Assembly (NCBI GenBank): GCA_024234815.1
Contig: JACKNO010000004.1
Location: forward strand, 186,001 to 250,000
Direction of reading: 5' to 3'
Origin: Pseudomonadales bacterium
Lineage (GTDB): Bacteria > Pseudomonadota > Gammaproteobacteria > Pseudomonadales > Halieaceae
DNA length: 64,000 nucleotides
The stretch's first letter is position 1; each line of letters begins with the position of its first letter. This document shows, piece after piece, positions 34,398 to 42,182 of the stretch. Below the pieces are notes generated by a model. That model saw nothing but the letters and a program-made list of their open reading frames with translations, was not told the DNA's origin and did not search any database. The position numbers and the translations under genes are program-made.

Positions 34398-36566
34398 TCA
34401 GGACAGCTTCCGGATCGCCACTGGAATCGTGCTCTGGCGAGGCATGCCGGAGTATTTCTCGGCGTGTTGCCGGTTATCTATGAGCCGGTTGGTGTTGCTA
34501 CCCATCTCGCGCACCCTGGCGTCGGTGCCGGCGGACGGAGCCGGGCTGCCGCCCCAGCAATGGGACATGGAGATAACGCCGGGTTTGATATCGTCGCTGG
34601 CGGCGACGACCGCGGGAATCCTGCCGTGGGCCGAGTACACTTCAACAATGTCGCCGGCGGCGATGCCGAGTTGGCCGAGATCCTGCGGGTGCATGAAGGC
34701 CGGGTTGGTAGTGCCCTTGCCCTTCAGCAACGTGAGTTCCGGGCCGGTGGAATTGTAGGTGTTCTTCATGCGGCGGCTTACCAGCAGGTGTGAAAATCCC
34801 TCCGGGTTTGGCGTTGTGGTGTCGCGCAGCGCTGCCGCCAGTTCCTCCTCGAGGCCAGCCGGGAACAGGTCGAGATAGCCCTGGGTGGCGGGGTCGGCCG
34901 CTTCGATGATGACATCGGGCGCAGGATGCACCGCGCCGCCCTCAACATCCCGAATTTGCGCCAGAGGCACCCGCGCGCCGGCGGTGATGGTGTTGAGCAG
35001 GTCGAATTTTTCGGGCTTGCGCTCCATGTCGATAGGCCCGTTGTCCAGGCTCATCTCGAGTCCCATGCGTTTGCCGATGGCCCAGAAAAACTCCCACTCC
35101 TCTATTTTGTCGCCCTCGGCTTCCACCACGGTGGGGGTGTACTGGGAATAGGCCCGGTCGTGCCAGATATCGGTGAGCAGGGTGACGTCTTCCCGTTCCA
35201 GGCAGAGTTTGGGGGCGAGAATGTAATCGGCGAGTTGGGCCGTGGCCGCCATCTTGAGATCGATGCACACCAGCAGCTCAAGCCCGGACAGGGCCTTCAG
35301 GGTTTTTTCCTGGTCTGGCCATGCCAGCAGCGGGTTGCCGCCCACGCAGATCAGGGCTTTTATCTGGCCCTCTCCGGGCTCCAGCATTTCGTCGGCAATG
35401 ACCGCCGTGGGCATTTCGCCCTGGGGTCCGTAGGGGGACAGGACGAAAATTTCACCCAGTTCGGGGGAGACGCGGCTCCTGACGCCATCGCTCAGCCACT
35501 GGGGCTGGGGCGAGGTCGCCTGGGCGCGACGCTGCATCGGAGCCGTGAGCACACCGGGGTTGGGCAGGCGCTCGCCCTCGCGGTAGTGGCGCCCGCAGAT
35601 GGCGTTCAGGGCCTGCACCAGGTGTTGCAGCAGGTTGGGGTGGGGGCCCATCTCCGGGCCGGTGCCGGTGACCGCCGAGCCGCGCGGGCCCGCGCCGAAC
35701 ATGCGCGCAGCCTCGCGTATCTGTGCCGCCGGGATGTCTGCGGCCCGTGCAACCAGCTCCGGGGTGAACGCGCGGGTCTGGCTGTCCAGTTGCTCGAAAC
35801 CGCGGGTGTGTTGCGCGCAAAATTCCTTGTCGTATAACTCCTCGGCGATGATCACCTGGATGATGCTGGCGATAAGCGCGGCGTCCTGCCCCGGCTTTAC
35901 CTGCAGGTGCAGGTCCGCGCGGCTGGCAACCTCGGTCTCGCGCGGGTCGATACAGATGATCTTGACGCCCCGTTTCTTGCCCTCGCGCAGCGCGTTGAAA
36001 GGACTGAACGACGGTATGCCGCCGGGGATGGAGTAGTGGGATACCAGGGTGTTATTGCCGATAATCATCGCCACATCGGCGTCGCACCACATGTGGCTGC
36101 CGGCGTTCCACCAGCCCATGCGCGCGGGGCCGATAGCCACCTTGGCAGGCTGGTCTATGGTGACGCTGGTATAGAACGACGGGGAGCCGATGGCGTTGTG
36201 GAAGGCGCGCGCAACCGCGTGGGCGGCCGAGTTCTGGTAGGAGTAGGTACCGTTGTAACTGGCGATGCTGCGCGGGCCGAACTCGGCCAGTATGGCCTGC
36301 AGTTTGGCGGCGATTTCATCCATTGCCTGTTCGCTGCCGATGTCCGAGAAGCTGCCGTCGGGCTGTTTTTTCAGGGACTGCTGCAAGCGGGTGGGGTGGT
36401 AAATCTGCTCCCCTAGTTGGCGCCCCTTGATACAGGTGTAGCCGCCGTAGAGCTCATTGCTGGTGTCGGGCTCGATGGCGATCAGCCGGTTATTCTCGAC
36501 TGTGGCTTCCATGGGGCAGTAGGCGTGACAGAAGCGGCAGTAGGTTTTTACTTTCTTTGTTGCCAT
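34398..36566 (-). CDS. Molybdopterin oxidoreductase (Fe-S)
   Basis: 722 residues. N-terminal [4Fe-4S] motif YCRFCHAYCPM with a fourth Cys in YTCIKG; molybdopterin domains follow (IIGNNTLVSHYS, GTGPEMGPHPNLLQHLVQAL) and a C-terminal dinucleotide-binding domain (FMHPQDLGQLGI). No twin-arginine signal, so cytoplasmic. Belongs to the DMSO-reductase superfamily; no dedicated electron-transfer subunit lies next to it. It may carry out an O2-independent hydroxylation or dehydrogenation in the pathway, or reduce a side product. GGAGG precedes the start. Confidence 0.87.
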   Translation of the reverse strand: MATKKVKTYCRFCHAYCPMEATVENNRLIAIEPDTSNELYGGYTCIKGRQLGEQIYHPTRLQQSLKKQPDGSFSDIGSEQAMDEIAAKLQAILAEFGPRSIASYNGTYSYQNSAAHAVARAFHNAIGSPSFYTSVTIDQPAKVAIGPARMGWWNAGSHMWCDADVAMIIGNNTLVSHYSIPGGIPSFSPFNALREGKKRGVKIICIDPRETEVASRADLHLQVKPGQDAALIASIIQVIIAEELYDKEFCAQHTRGFEQLDSQTRAFTPELVARAADIPAAQIREAARMFGAGPRGSAVTGTGPEMGPHPNLLQHLVQALNAICGRHYREGERLPNPGVLTAPMQRRAQATSPQPQWLSDGVRSRVSPELGEIFVLSPYGPQGEMPTAVIADEMLEPGEGQIKALICVGGNPLLAWPDQEKTLKALSGLELLVCIDLKMAATAQLADYILAPKLCLEREDVTLLTDIWHDRAYSQYTPTVVEAEGDKIEEWEFFWAIGKRMGLEMSLDNGPIDMERKPEKFDLLNTITAGARVPLAQIRDVEGGAVHPAPDVIIEAADPATQGYLDLFPAGLEEELAAALRDTTTPNPEGFSHLLVSRRMKNTYNSTGPELTLLKGKGTTNPAFMHPQDLGQLGIAAGDIVEVYSAHGRIPAVVAASDDIKPGVISMSHCWGGSPAPSAGTDARVREMGSNTNRLIDNRQHAEKYSGMPRQSTIPVAIRKLS

Positions 36567-36599
36567 CCCGGATCCGGCCTCCGCCAGTTGTTGTAACGG

Positions 36600-36944
36600 T
36601 TATTCAGTAAAAAAATCAGCGCGGGGTTTACCTTCGGGGTCGTAGACCGGTTCTTCCAGGGCGACCTTGAATTTGGAGACCACGGCATCGGTAACGCCGT
36701 ACTTGCCCAGCACGGCCAGCATCTGCCAGTAGAAGGGACCGGCAAGGTGGGCGGCCAGATCTGCGGTACTGTCCCAGTTTTCGTAAACGTACACCCGTGT
36801 GGCGGATGTGGGATCGGCGGACCAGACGTAGTGTACGCAGCCTTTCTGGGAGCGGGTCTCCGCCATCAGGTCGGTAACCTCGGCCAGTGCCGCGGCGCGC
36901 TTTTCCGCGTCGATTTCTATGGTTCCGGCAATGAGTATTGTCAT
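36600..36944 (-). CDS. ABM-family small monooxygenase-like protein
   Basis: 114 residues, compact ABM ferredoxin-like fold: AEKRAAALAEVTDLM, GCVHYVWSADP, and VYVYENWDSTADLAAHL with the family's aromatic/Trp pattern. Similar to quinol monooxygenase YgiN-like proteins. First gene of the unit leading to the molybdopterin oxidoreductase and LLM genes; operator 7 lies 77 bases upstream. Second ABM protein of the island, after the one at 14892. Confidence 0.8.
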   Translation of the reverse strand: MTILIAGTIEIDAEKRAAALAEVTDLMAETRSQKGCVHYVWSADPTSATRVYVYENWDSTADLAAHLAGPFYWQMLAVLGKYGVTDAVVSKFKVALEEPVYDPEGKPRADFFTE

Positions 36945-37020
36945 GGTATCGGTCTCGCGTGGAGGGCATGTTGTCGTTATAGTGTGTTGCTGTTCAAGGT
37001 AGCAGATTGCCCTGTTTGAA

Positions 37021-37038
37021 ACAATCAGGGTTGACTGA
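37021..37038. promoter_or_regulatory. Island operator site 7
   Basis: ACAATCAGGGTTGACTGA, 14 of 16 arm positions. TTGACT in the right arm is followed by a TACTAT element after 14 bases, shorter than ideal. Lies between the ABM unit (77 bases away) and the oxidoreductase at 37182 (144 bases away). Confidence 0.6.
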
Positions 37039-37181
37039 TTTTTTGTCCGATACTATCGTGCGCTGCACCGGAGGTGCTTTCGGGCCTGGTTTCGGCAGTC
37101 TGCCAACAGACCAGGGGCTTCTTGCAAGAGGGCTTCCCGGATGCCCGCCAAATACTCTTTCCGCAAAAGGCAGCGCAACCA

Positions 37182-38195
37182 ATGACAGAGATTATCAATC
37201 GCCAGTACTTTCTCGCTTCGCGCCCGGGCGCCATGCCCACAACTGAAAATGTCCAGTGCCGTGACGTGCCGCTGGCACCTCCCGGCCCCGGCGAGGTGAT
37301 CCTGCGCAATCTGTATATCTCGCTTGATCCGGCGATTCGCGGCTGGATGAGCGACGCGCCCAATTACATAGAGCCCATAGCCCTGGGGGACGCGGTGCGC
37401 AGTTCGGTGCTGGGGCGGGTGGTCGAGAGCAACAGCCCGGATTTCGCGGTGGGGGATGTCGCCATGAGTGTGGGCGCCTGGGAGCAGTACACCACCGCGC
37501 CCGCAGCGGGCTTGAACAAACTGGACGAGACAGCTGGTATACCGTTGAGCCTTTTTCTCGGCGCGCTGGGTCCCACCGGACTCACCGCCTACTTCGGTTT
37601 GCTGGAAGTGGGCAAGCCCCGGGCTGGAGAAACAGTTCTGGTCAGCGCCGCCGCCGGCGCCGTGGGCTCTGTAGTGGGGCAGATTGCAAAAATGCAGGGT
37701 TGCCGCGTGGTGGGCATGGCCGGCAGCGAGGATAAATGCCGCTGGCTGACCGACGAGCTGGGTTTTGACGCAGCCATAAATTACAAGACTTGCGGGGATT
37801 ACGTGGCCGCGATTCAGAAGGCGGCCCCTGAAGGAGTCGATGTTTATTTCGACAATGTCGGCGGCGAGATTCTCGACGCGGCGCTGTTGTGCCTCAACCA
37901 GTTCGCGCGCGTGGCCGTGTGCGGCTGGATATCAACCTACAATGAGGCCAACCCCCCGGGGCCGGTGAACCTTTGGCAAGTGGTCGCCAGGAGTGCCACG
38001 GTGCAGGGTTTTACCGTACTCGATTACCTCGACCGCTTCGCTGAGGGGATCGGCCAACTGGCCGAGTGGCTGATGGCGGGCAAGCTGAAATACCGCGAGG
38101 AAATTGTCGACGGCCTCGACAATATCCTGCCCACGTTCCTGCGTCTGTTCGACGGTTCCAATTCCGGCAAGCTGGTGATCCGCATTCCCGAATAG
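37182..38195 (+). CDS. NADPH-dependent enone/alkenal reductase (MDR, PTGR/CurA-like)
   Basis: 337 residues. Zinc-free MDR of the leukotriene B4 12-hydroxydehydrogenase / prostaglandin reductase type: NLYISLDPAIRGWM, VGAWEQYTT, AAAGAVGSVVGQIAKMQGC (cofactor loop) and DVYFDNVGGEILD. Such enzymes reduce alpha,beta-unsaturated ketones or aldehydes with NADPH, which fits removal of an enone formed by ring oxidation. I chose ATG 37182 because it begins the conserved region; the ribosome site is weak. Single unit under operator 7. Confidence 0.87.
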   Translation: MTEIINRQYFLASRPGAMPTTENVQCRDVPLAPPGPGEVILRNLYISLDPAIRGWMSDAPNYIEPIALGDAVRSSVLGRVVESNSPDFAVGDVAMSVGAWEQYTTAPAAGLNKLDETAGIPLSLFLGALGPTGLTAYFGLLEVGKPRAGETVLVSAAAGAVGSVVGQIAKMQGCRVVGMAGSEDKCRWLTDELGFDAAINYKTCGDYVAAIQKAAPEGVDVYFDNVGGEILDAALLCLNQFARVAVCGWISTYNEANPPGPVNLWQVVARSATVQGFTVLDYLDRFAEGIGQLAEWLMAGKLKYREEIVDGLDNILPTFLRLFDGSNSGKLVIRIPE

Positions 38196-38198
38196 CCG

Positions 38199-38220
38199 CC
38201 GCGCCGTGTCCCCGGCGCGG
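38199..38220. terminator. Hairpin between convergent genes
   Basis: CCGCGCCG and CGGCGCGG pair over 8 bases around a 6-base loop, 4 bases after the reductase stop and before the convergent SnoaL-like gene. No T-run; probable bidirectional terminator. Confidence 0.6.
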
Positions 38221-38226
38221 TAGCGT

Positions 38227-38658
38227 CTACTGCGCGGGAGTATACGTGCCGCTGAGATCGGGCCCGCCGTGATAGATGAAGTCGTATTGCCGGGACAGGT
38301 ACAGCCATTGGCCGTTGTGCTTGCGGTAGGTGTCGCGATAGCGGCTTAGTATCGTGCTGCCGTTGCCCTGCGTGTCCCGGGTGAATTCCTGCAGGTACCA
38401 GTGGCCGCTGGCCTGGTCGCCGTCTATGTCGAACAGGCAGGAACCGGGCATCATCATCGCGAACTCGAAAGTCGCCATCATCTGTTCCCAGAGCGCGACG
38501 ATGGCGGTCTTGCCGATGACATCGGTGCCCATCAGGTTCCAGCAGCCGTTGTCGTCCCAGGTGGCGGCCCAGGCTGCCGTATCCCTGCGGTGCACCGCGT
38601 CGACGTAGCGCGACATCAGGTTTCTCAGGGCGAGCTCGTCTTCCAGTTGGCTGCTCAT
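38227..38658 (-). CDS. SnoaL-like (NTF2-fold) protein, first
   Basis: 143 residues. NTF2/SnoaL_4 fold signs: NLMSRYVDAVHRRDTAAWAA, WDDNGCWNLMG, YRDTYRKHNGQWLYLSRQYD. Such proteins act as isomerases, hydrolases or small dioxygenase beta-like subunits in catabolic clusters. Start overlaps the E2 stop by 4 bases (ATGA), so it is the last gene of the E1alpha-E1beta-E2 unit and co-translated with it. Confidence 0.8.
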   Translation of the reverse strand: MSSQLEDELALRNLMSRYVDAVHRRDTAAWAATWDDNGCWNLMGTDVIGKTAIVALWEQMMATFEFAMMMPGSCLFDIDGDQASGHWYLQEFTRDTQGNGSTILSRYRDTYRKHNGQWLYLSRQYDFIYHGGPDLSGTYTPAQ

Positions 38659-39839
38659 TGCTGTGCTCCGTTTTCCAGGCCAGCGAGGATTTCACCAAGG
38701 ACCTGCAGAAACCGCGCGCCCGTGGCGCCGTCGATGATGCGATGGTCGCAGGACAGGGTGGCGCTGATCATGGTGGCCACGGCGGGATCGCCTTCCCTTA
38801 CCACCACTTTCTGCTCCCCCTTCCCGAGGGCGAGGATCGCGCCCATCGGCGGGTTGATGATGGCGGTGAAGCTGCCGACCCCAAACATGCCGAGGTTGGA
38901 GACGGTGAAAGAGCCGCCGCTGATATCCTCTTTGGTGAGTTTGCCGGTTTTGGCCTTTTCCGCCAACGCGGCGCTGGCCTGCCCAATCTCGGCGACCGAC
39001 AGGGAATCCGCGTTGCGGATCGTGGCGGGGTACAGGCCGTCGTCGGTGGCGATGGCCACCGAAATATTGGCGTGGCTGAACTGGTGGATATCATCGCCCA
39101 CGAGGTTCACGTTCACACCCGGTTCCTTCACCAGTGCCCGCGCCACGCACCAGACGATCAGGTCATTGACGGACACCCTGGCCTCGCCGCTCTCGGCGAG
39201 CTGTTTGCGGCGGGCCAGCAGTCCGTCCAGTTCGTATTCCACTGTCAGGTAGAAATGGGGAATCGATTGCTTGGCTTCGGTAAGACGCCTGGCGATGGTC
39301 TTGCGGGTGGCGGACAGCGGGATAATTTCCACACCCGCCGCGTTCGAATTGTTGCCCGCGCCGGCGGCGGCCGCCTGCACATCCTCCTGGGTTATGCGTC
39401 CGTTGCGGCCGCTGCCGACCACTGTATTGAGGTCGACACCGAGTTCTTCCGCCAGCTTGCGTACCACCGGGTTCGTGCGCGAGGCGGCGTCATTGGGGCC
39501 GCTCGCGGTGGCTGTCGTCGCTCGGGGCGCGGGGGCGGGCGCTTTGCCGCCGCCGAAACCGGCAATGAACGCATCGATGTCGGCGTCGCTGACGTCGGCA
39601 CTGGCGATGATCCCCAGCAGCGCGCCAACCGGGCGGGCGTCGCCTTCCTCGGCGAGGATGCGGCGCAGCACGCCGTTGACGGGGGATTCCCACACGTTGA
39701 CGATTTTGTCCGATTCCATGTCGAACAACTCGTCACCTTTGGCTACGACATCCCCAACGCGCTTGTTCCAGGTGTTGAGTGTGCCCTCTACCATTTCGAT
39801 TCCCCACTTCGGGACGGCGATCGGATAGATATCACTCAT
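38655..39839 (-). CDS. 2-oxoacid dehydrogenase E2 (dihydrolipoamide acyltransferase)
   Basis: 394 residues. One lipoyl domain (DMESDKIVN, modified Lys), an Ala/Pro linker, a peripheral-subunit-binding domain (VVRKLAEELGVDLNTV, then GRITQEDV) and a catalytic domain with the DHRIIDGATGA His. Translation is coupled to the E1beta gene by a 4-base overlap. Accepts an acyl group from E1 to make an acyl-CoA. The substrate is a pyruvate-, acetoin- or branched 2-oxoacid-like compound. No E3 in the operon. Confidence 0.88.
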   Translation of the reverse strand: MSDIYPIAVPKWGIEMVEGTLNTWNKRVGDVVAKGDELFDMESDKIVNVWESPVNGVLRRILAEEGDARPVGALLGIIASADVSDADIDAFIAGFGGGKAPAPAPRATTATASGPNDAASRTNPVVRKLAEELGVDLNTVVGSGRNGRITQEDVQAAAAGAGNNSNAAGVEIIPLSATRKTIARRLTEAKQSIPHFYLTVEYELDGLLARRKQLAESGEARVSVNDLIVWCVARALVKEPGVNVNLVGDDIHQFSHANISVAIATDDGLYPATIRNADSLSVAEIGQASAALAEKAKTGKLTKEDISGGSFTVSNLGMFGVGSFTAIINPPMGAILALGKGEQKVVVREGDPAVATMISATLSCDHRIIDGATGARFLQVLGEILAGLENGAQQ

Positions 39840-40840
39840 GACATTGTTCCCCGTATAGCGGCGATGATTTTCTCCACTGAAGGCAGGTAGGCGGCCTCCA
39901 GCTCGGGCGCGAACGGGGTTGGGCTGTGCGGTGCGCAGACCTGCTTGATGGGCCCTTTGAGCGCATGAAACGCCCGGTCCGCGGCCAGGCCCGCGATATC
40001 CGCGGTAAGTCCGCAACGCGGTGGCGACTCGTCCACGACCACCAGCCTGCCAGTGGCCTCCACGCTTTCCAGAATGGTCGCGGTATCCAGCGGCGAGCTG
40101 GTGCGCGGGTCGATCAGGTCGCAGGTAATGCCTTCCTCCGCCAGCGCGTCAATGGCTGCCGCCGCCCGGCCCACCATCTGGCCAAAAGCGACTACCGTGC
40201 AGTCGTCCCCTTCACGCAGTATGGCCGCCTTGCCGAATGGAATGGTGTACATCTCATCGGGGACTTCGCAGCTTTCCTGGTACAGCGCCTTGGGTTCGAA
40301 GAACAGTACCGGGTCGTCCTCGGCGATGGCCTGCAGCATCAGCCCCTTGGCATCGTATGCATTGGATGGAATAACGACTTTAAGCCCGGGAAATGAGGTC
40401 ATTACCTGGTACATGGACTGGGAGTGCTGCGCGGCAGCGCTGAAACCGCCGCCCGCTGCGAAGCGAATGACGGCGGGGCAGGTGGTCTTGCCGCCGAACA
40501 TGTAGCGAAACTTGCCCATCTGGTTGACCAACTGGTCCATGCACACGCCTACGAAGTCGGCGAACATGATCTCCGCCACCGGGCGCATGCCGACCAGTGC
40601 GGCACCGGCGGCGGCACCGACAATGGCCGATTCGGAAATGGGCGTGTCAACGCAGCGCAGGGGACCGAATTTGTCGTAGATGCCGGTGGTGACACCGAAC
40701 ACGCCGCCAACGCTGCCGGGCTTGCCGTTGGATCCCATACAACCGGCCACATCTTCGCCGATGACGAACACGGAATCGTCTGCTGCCATCGCCTGGTGCA
40801 GGGCTTCATTGATGGCGTCGCGCATTGTTTTTACTGGCAT
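39836..40840 (-). CDS. 2-oxoacid (or acetoin) dehydrogenase E1 beta
   Basis: 334 residues, full length. Transketolase-like beta-subunit motifs: MRDAINEALHQAM, VFVIGEDVAG, DTPISESAIVGAAAGAALVG, FGQMVGRAAAAIDAL and LIDPRTSSPLD. Pairs with E1 alpha 11 bases upstream to make the thiamine-diphosphate site. Same operon as E2 and the SnoaL-like protein. Confidence 0.88.
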   Translation of the reverse strand: MPVKTMRDAINEALHQAMAADDSVFVIGEDVAGCMGSNGKPGSVGGVFGVTTGIYDKFGPLRCVDTPISESAIVGAAAGAALVGMRPVAEIMFADFVGVCMDQLVNQMGKFRYMFGGKTTCPAVIRFAAGGGFSAAAQHSQSMYQVMTSFPGLKVVIPSNAYDAKGLMLQAIAEDDPVLFFEPKALYQESCEVPDEMYTIPFGKAAILREGDDCTVVAFGQMVGRAAAAIDALAEEGITCDLIDPRTSSPLDTATILESVEATGRLVVVDESPPRCGLTADIAGLAADRAFHALKGPIKQVCAPHSPTPFAPELEAAYLPSVEKIIAAIRGTMS

Positions 40841-40851
40841 GGTTGTCTCCC

Positions 40852-41826
40852 TCAGGCCCCGTAAGTGATATAGACGTCTTGCTCGACCTGCTCTGGGGTC
40901 GGGCGCGGTGCGGCTTTGGCCTCGGCGACGGCCCTGTCTATCAGGGCCATGACCTCGGCGTCCACTGCGTCGAGTTCCTCGCTTGCCAGTTCCCCGGTCT
41001 CCTGCATGCGGGCGCGGAAATTTTTCAGGCAGTCGTGATTCTTGCGCAAATCGTCCAGTTCGCCGGCGCCGCGATAGTGCTGCGGATCGCCCACGAAGTG
41101 ACCGTGATAACGCCCCTGCTCGGCGAATACGCCGGCGGGGCCCTTGCCCGCGCGGGCGTGCTCTATGGCCTTGCCGGCGGCTTCATAGACCGCGAAGAAA
41201 TCGGCGCCATCCGCCACGAACACCGGGAAACCGAAGGCCTCGGTGCGCGCTTTTAGATCGTCGCAGCCCACGGCGTAACTGATGTTGGTATGTTCGGAGT
41301 AGTAGTTGTTCTCGATCACGAAGATGGCGGGAACCTGCAGTACCACCGCCAGGTTCATGGCCTCGAAGCAGGTCCCCTGGTTGACTGAGCCGTCGCCTGA
41401 AAAGGACACGGCCACGTTGGTATTGCCGCGAATTTTTGCCGCCAGCGCCGAACCCACGGAGATCGGAGGGCCGCCTGCGACTATGCCGTTGGCGCCGAGA
41501 ATTCCCCTTTCAAAATCCGCGACATGCATGGATCCGCCCTTGCCCTTGCACAGTCCTTCGGAGGAGCCCCACAGCTCCTTCATCATACCGATGACATCGG
41601 CGCCCTTGGCGATACAGTGGCCGTGACCGCGGTGGGTGCTGATGATGGTGTCGGCGTCGCTCAGGTGTTCGCACACCCCCACCGCATTGGCTTCCTGGCC
41701 GGTGTAGAGGTGGGTGAAACCGGGAATCTGCCCGTTCATGATTTCCGCGTGGGCGCGTTCCTCGAATTCACGGATGGTTTTCATCTGGCGGTAGGCCCGC
41801 AGCAGCGTCTCTCTGGGTAGCGTCAC
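40852..41826 (-). CDS. 2-oxoacid (or acetoin) dehydrogenase E1 alpha
   Basis: 324 residues. The thiamine-diphosphate motif runs SFSGDGSVNQGTCFEAMN to IENNYYSEHT (GDG ... NN); upstream GFTHLYTGQEA and THRGHGHCIAKG fit the AcoA/PdhA family. I cannot tell pyruvate, acetoin or another substrate from sequence alone. First gene of the minus-strand operon E1alpha-E1beta-E2-SnoaL; operator 8 lies 260 bases upstream in the 356-base gap to the divergent carotenoid oxygenase. Confidence 0.88.
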   Translation of the reverse strand: MTLPRETLLRAYRQMKTIREFEERAHAEIMNGQIPGFTHLYTGQEANAVGVCEHLSDADTIISTHRGHGHCIAKGADVIGMMKELWGSSEGLCKGKGGSMHVADFERGILGANGIVAGGPPISVGSALAAKIRGNTNVAVSFSGDGSVNQGTCFEAMNLAVVLQVPAIFVIENNYYSEHTNISYAVGCDDLKARTEAFGFPVFVADGADFFAVYEAAGKAIEHARAGKGPAGVFAEQGRYHGHFVGDPQHYRGAGELDDLRKNHDCLKNFRARMQETGELASEELDAVDAEVMALIDRAVAEAKAAPRPTPEQVEQDVYITYGA

Positions 41827-42085
41827 ATTATTTCTCCTGATAGCGTGTTCTGTGTGTTCATTTTCGTCCGCATCGATACCAATGATACCTCGCCAGGCAG
41901 CAGCCGTGACTGTGTTTTTGGCCGATCAGGTACGCCTGGTGCGCGCGCCTGGCACGCTCGGGCAGGGCGCCTCTGGTCAGCGAGGCGATTTTCACCGGGA
42001 CCGGGGATCCGGCCCGTGAGTCTCTCGCGCAGTGGAAGTTCCTGTTCCCGGGGGCGAACTGTAGCCTTGTATGGGCAAAAAAGAA

Positions 42086-42103
42086 ACAGACGGGACTGTT
42101 TTT
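42086..42103. promoter_or_regulatory. Island operator site 8 overlapping a -35 box
   Basis: ACAGACGGGACTGTTTTT, about 12 of 16 arm positions. CTGTTT in it is 18 bases from TAATAT (42120-42125), a plausible promoter for the seven-gene plus-strand operon that begins at 42183. The rest of the 41827-42182 gap holds nothing else I can support. Confidence 0.5.
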
Positions 42104-42182
42104 AACCTAACCGAGCTGCTAATATTCCAGCGATAGATAACCAGCCTGCGCGGCATTAATCGCTCCGAGAGAGGTTTACTTC

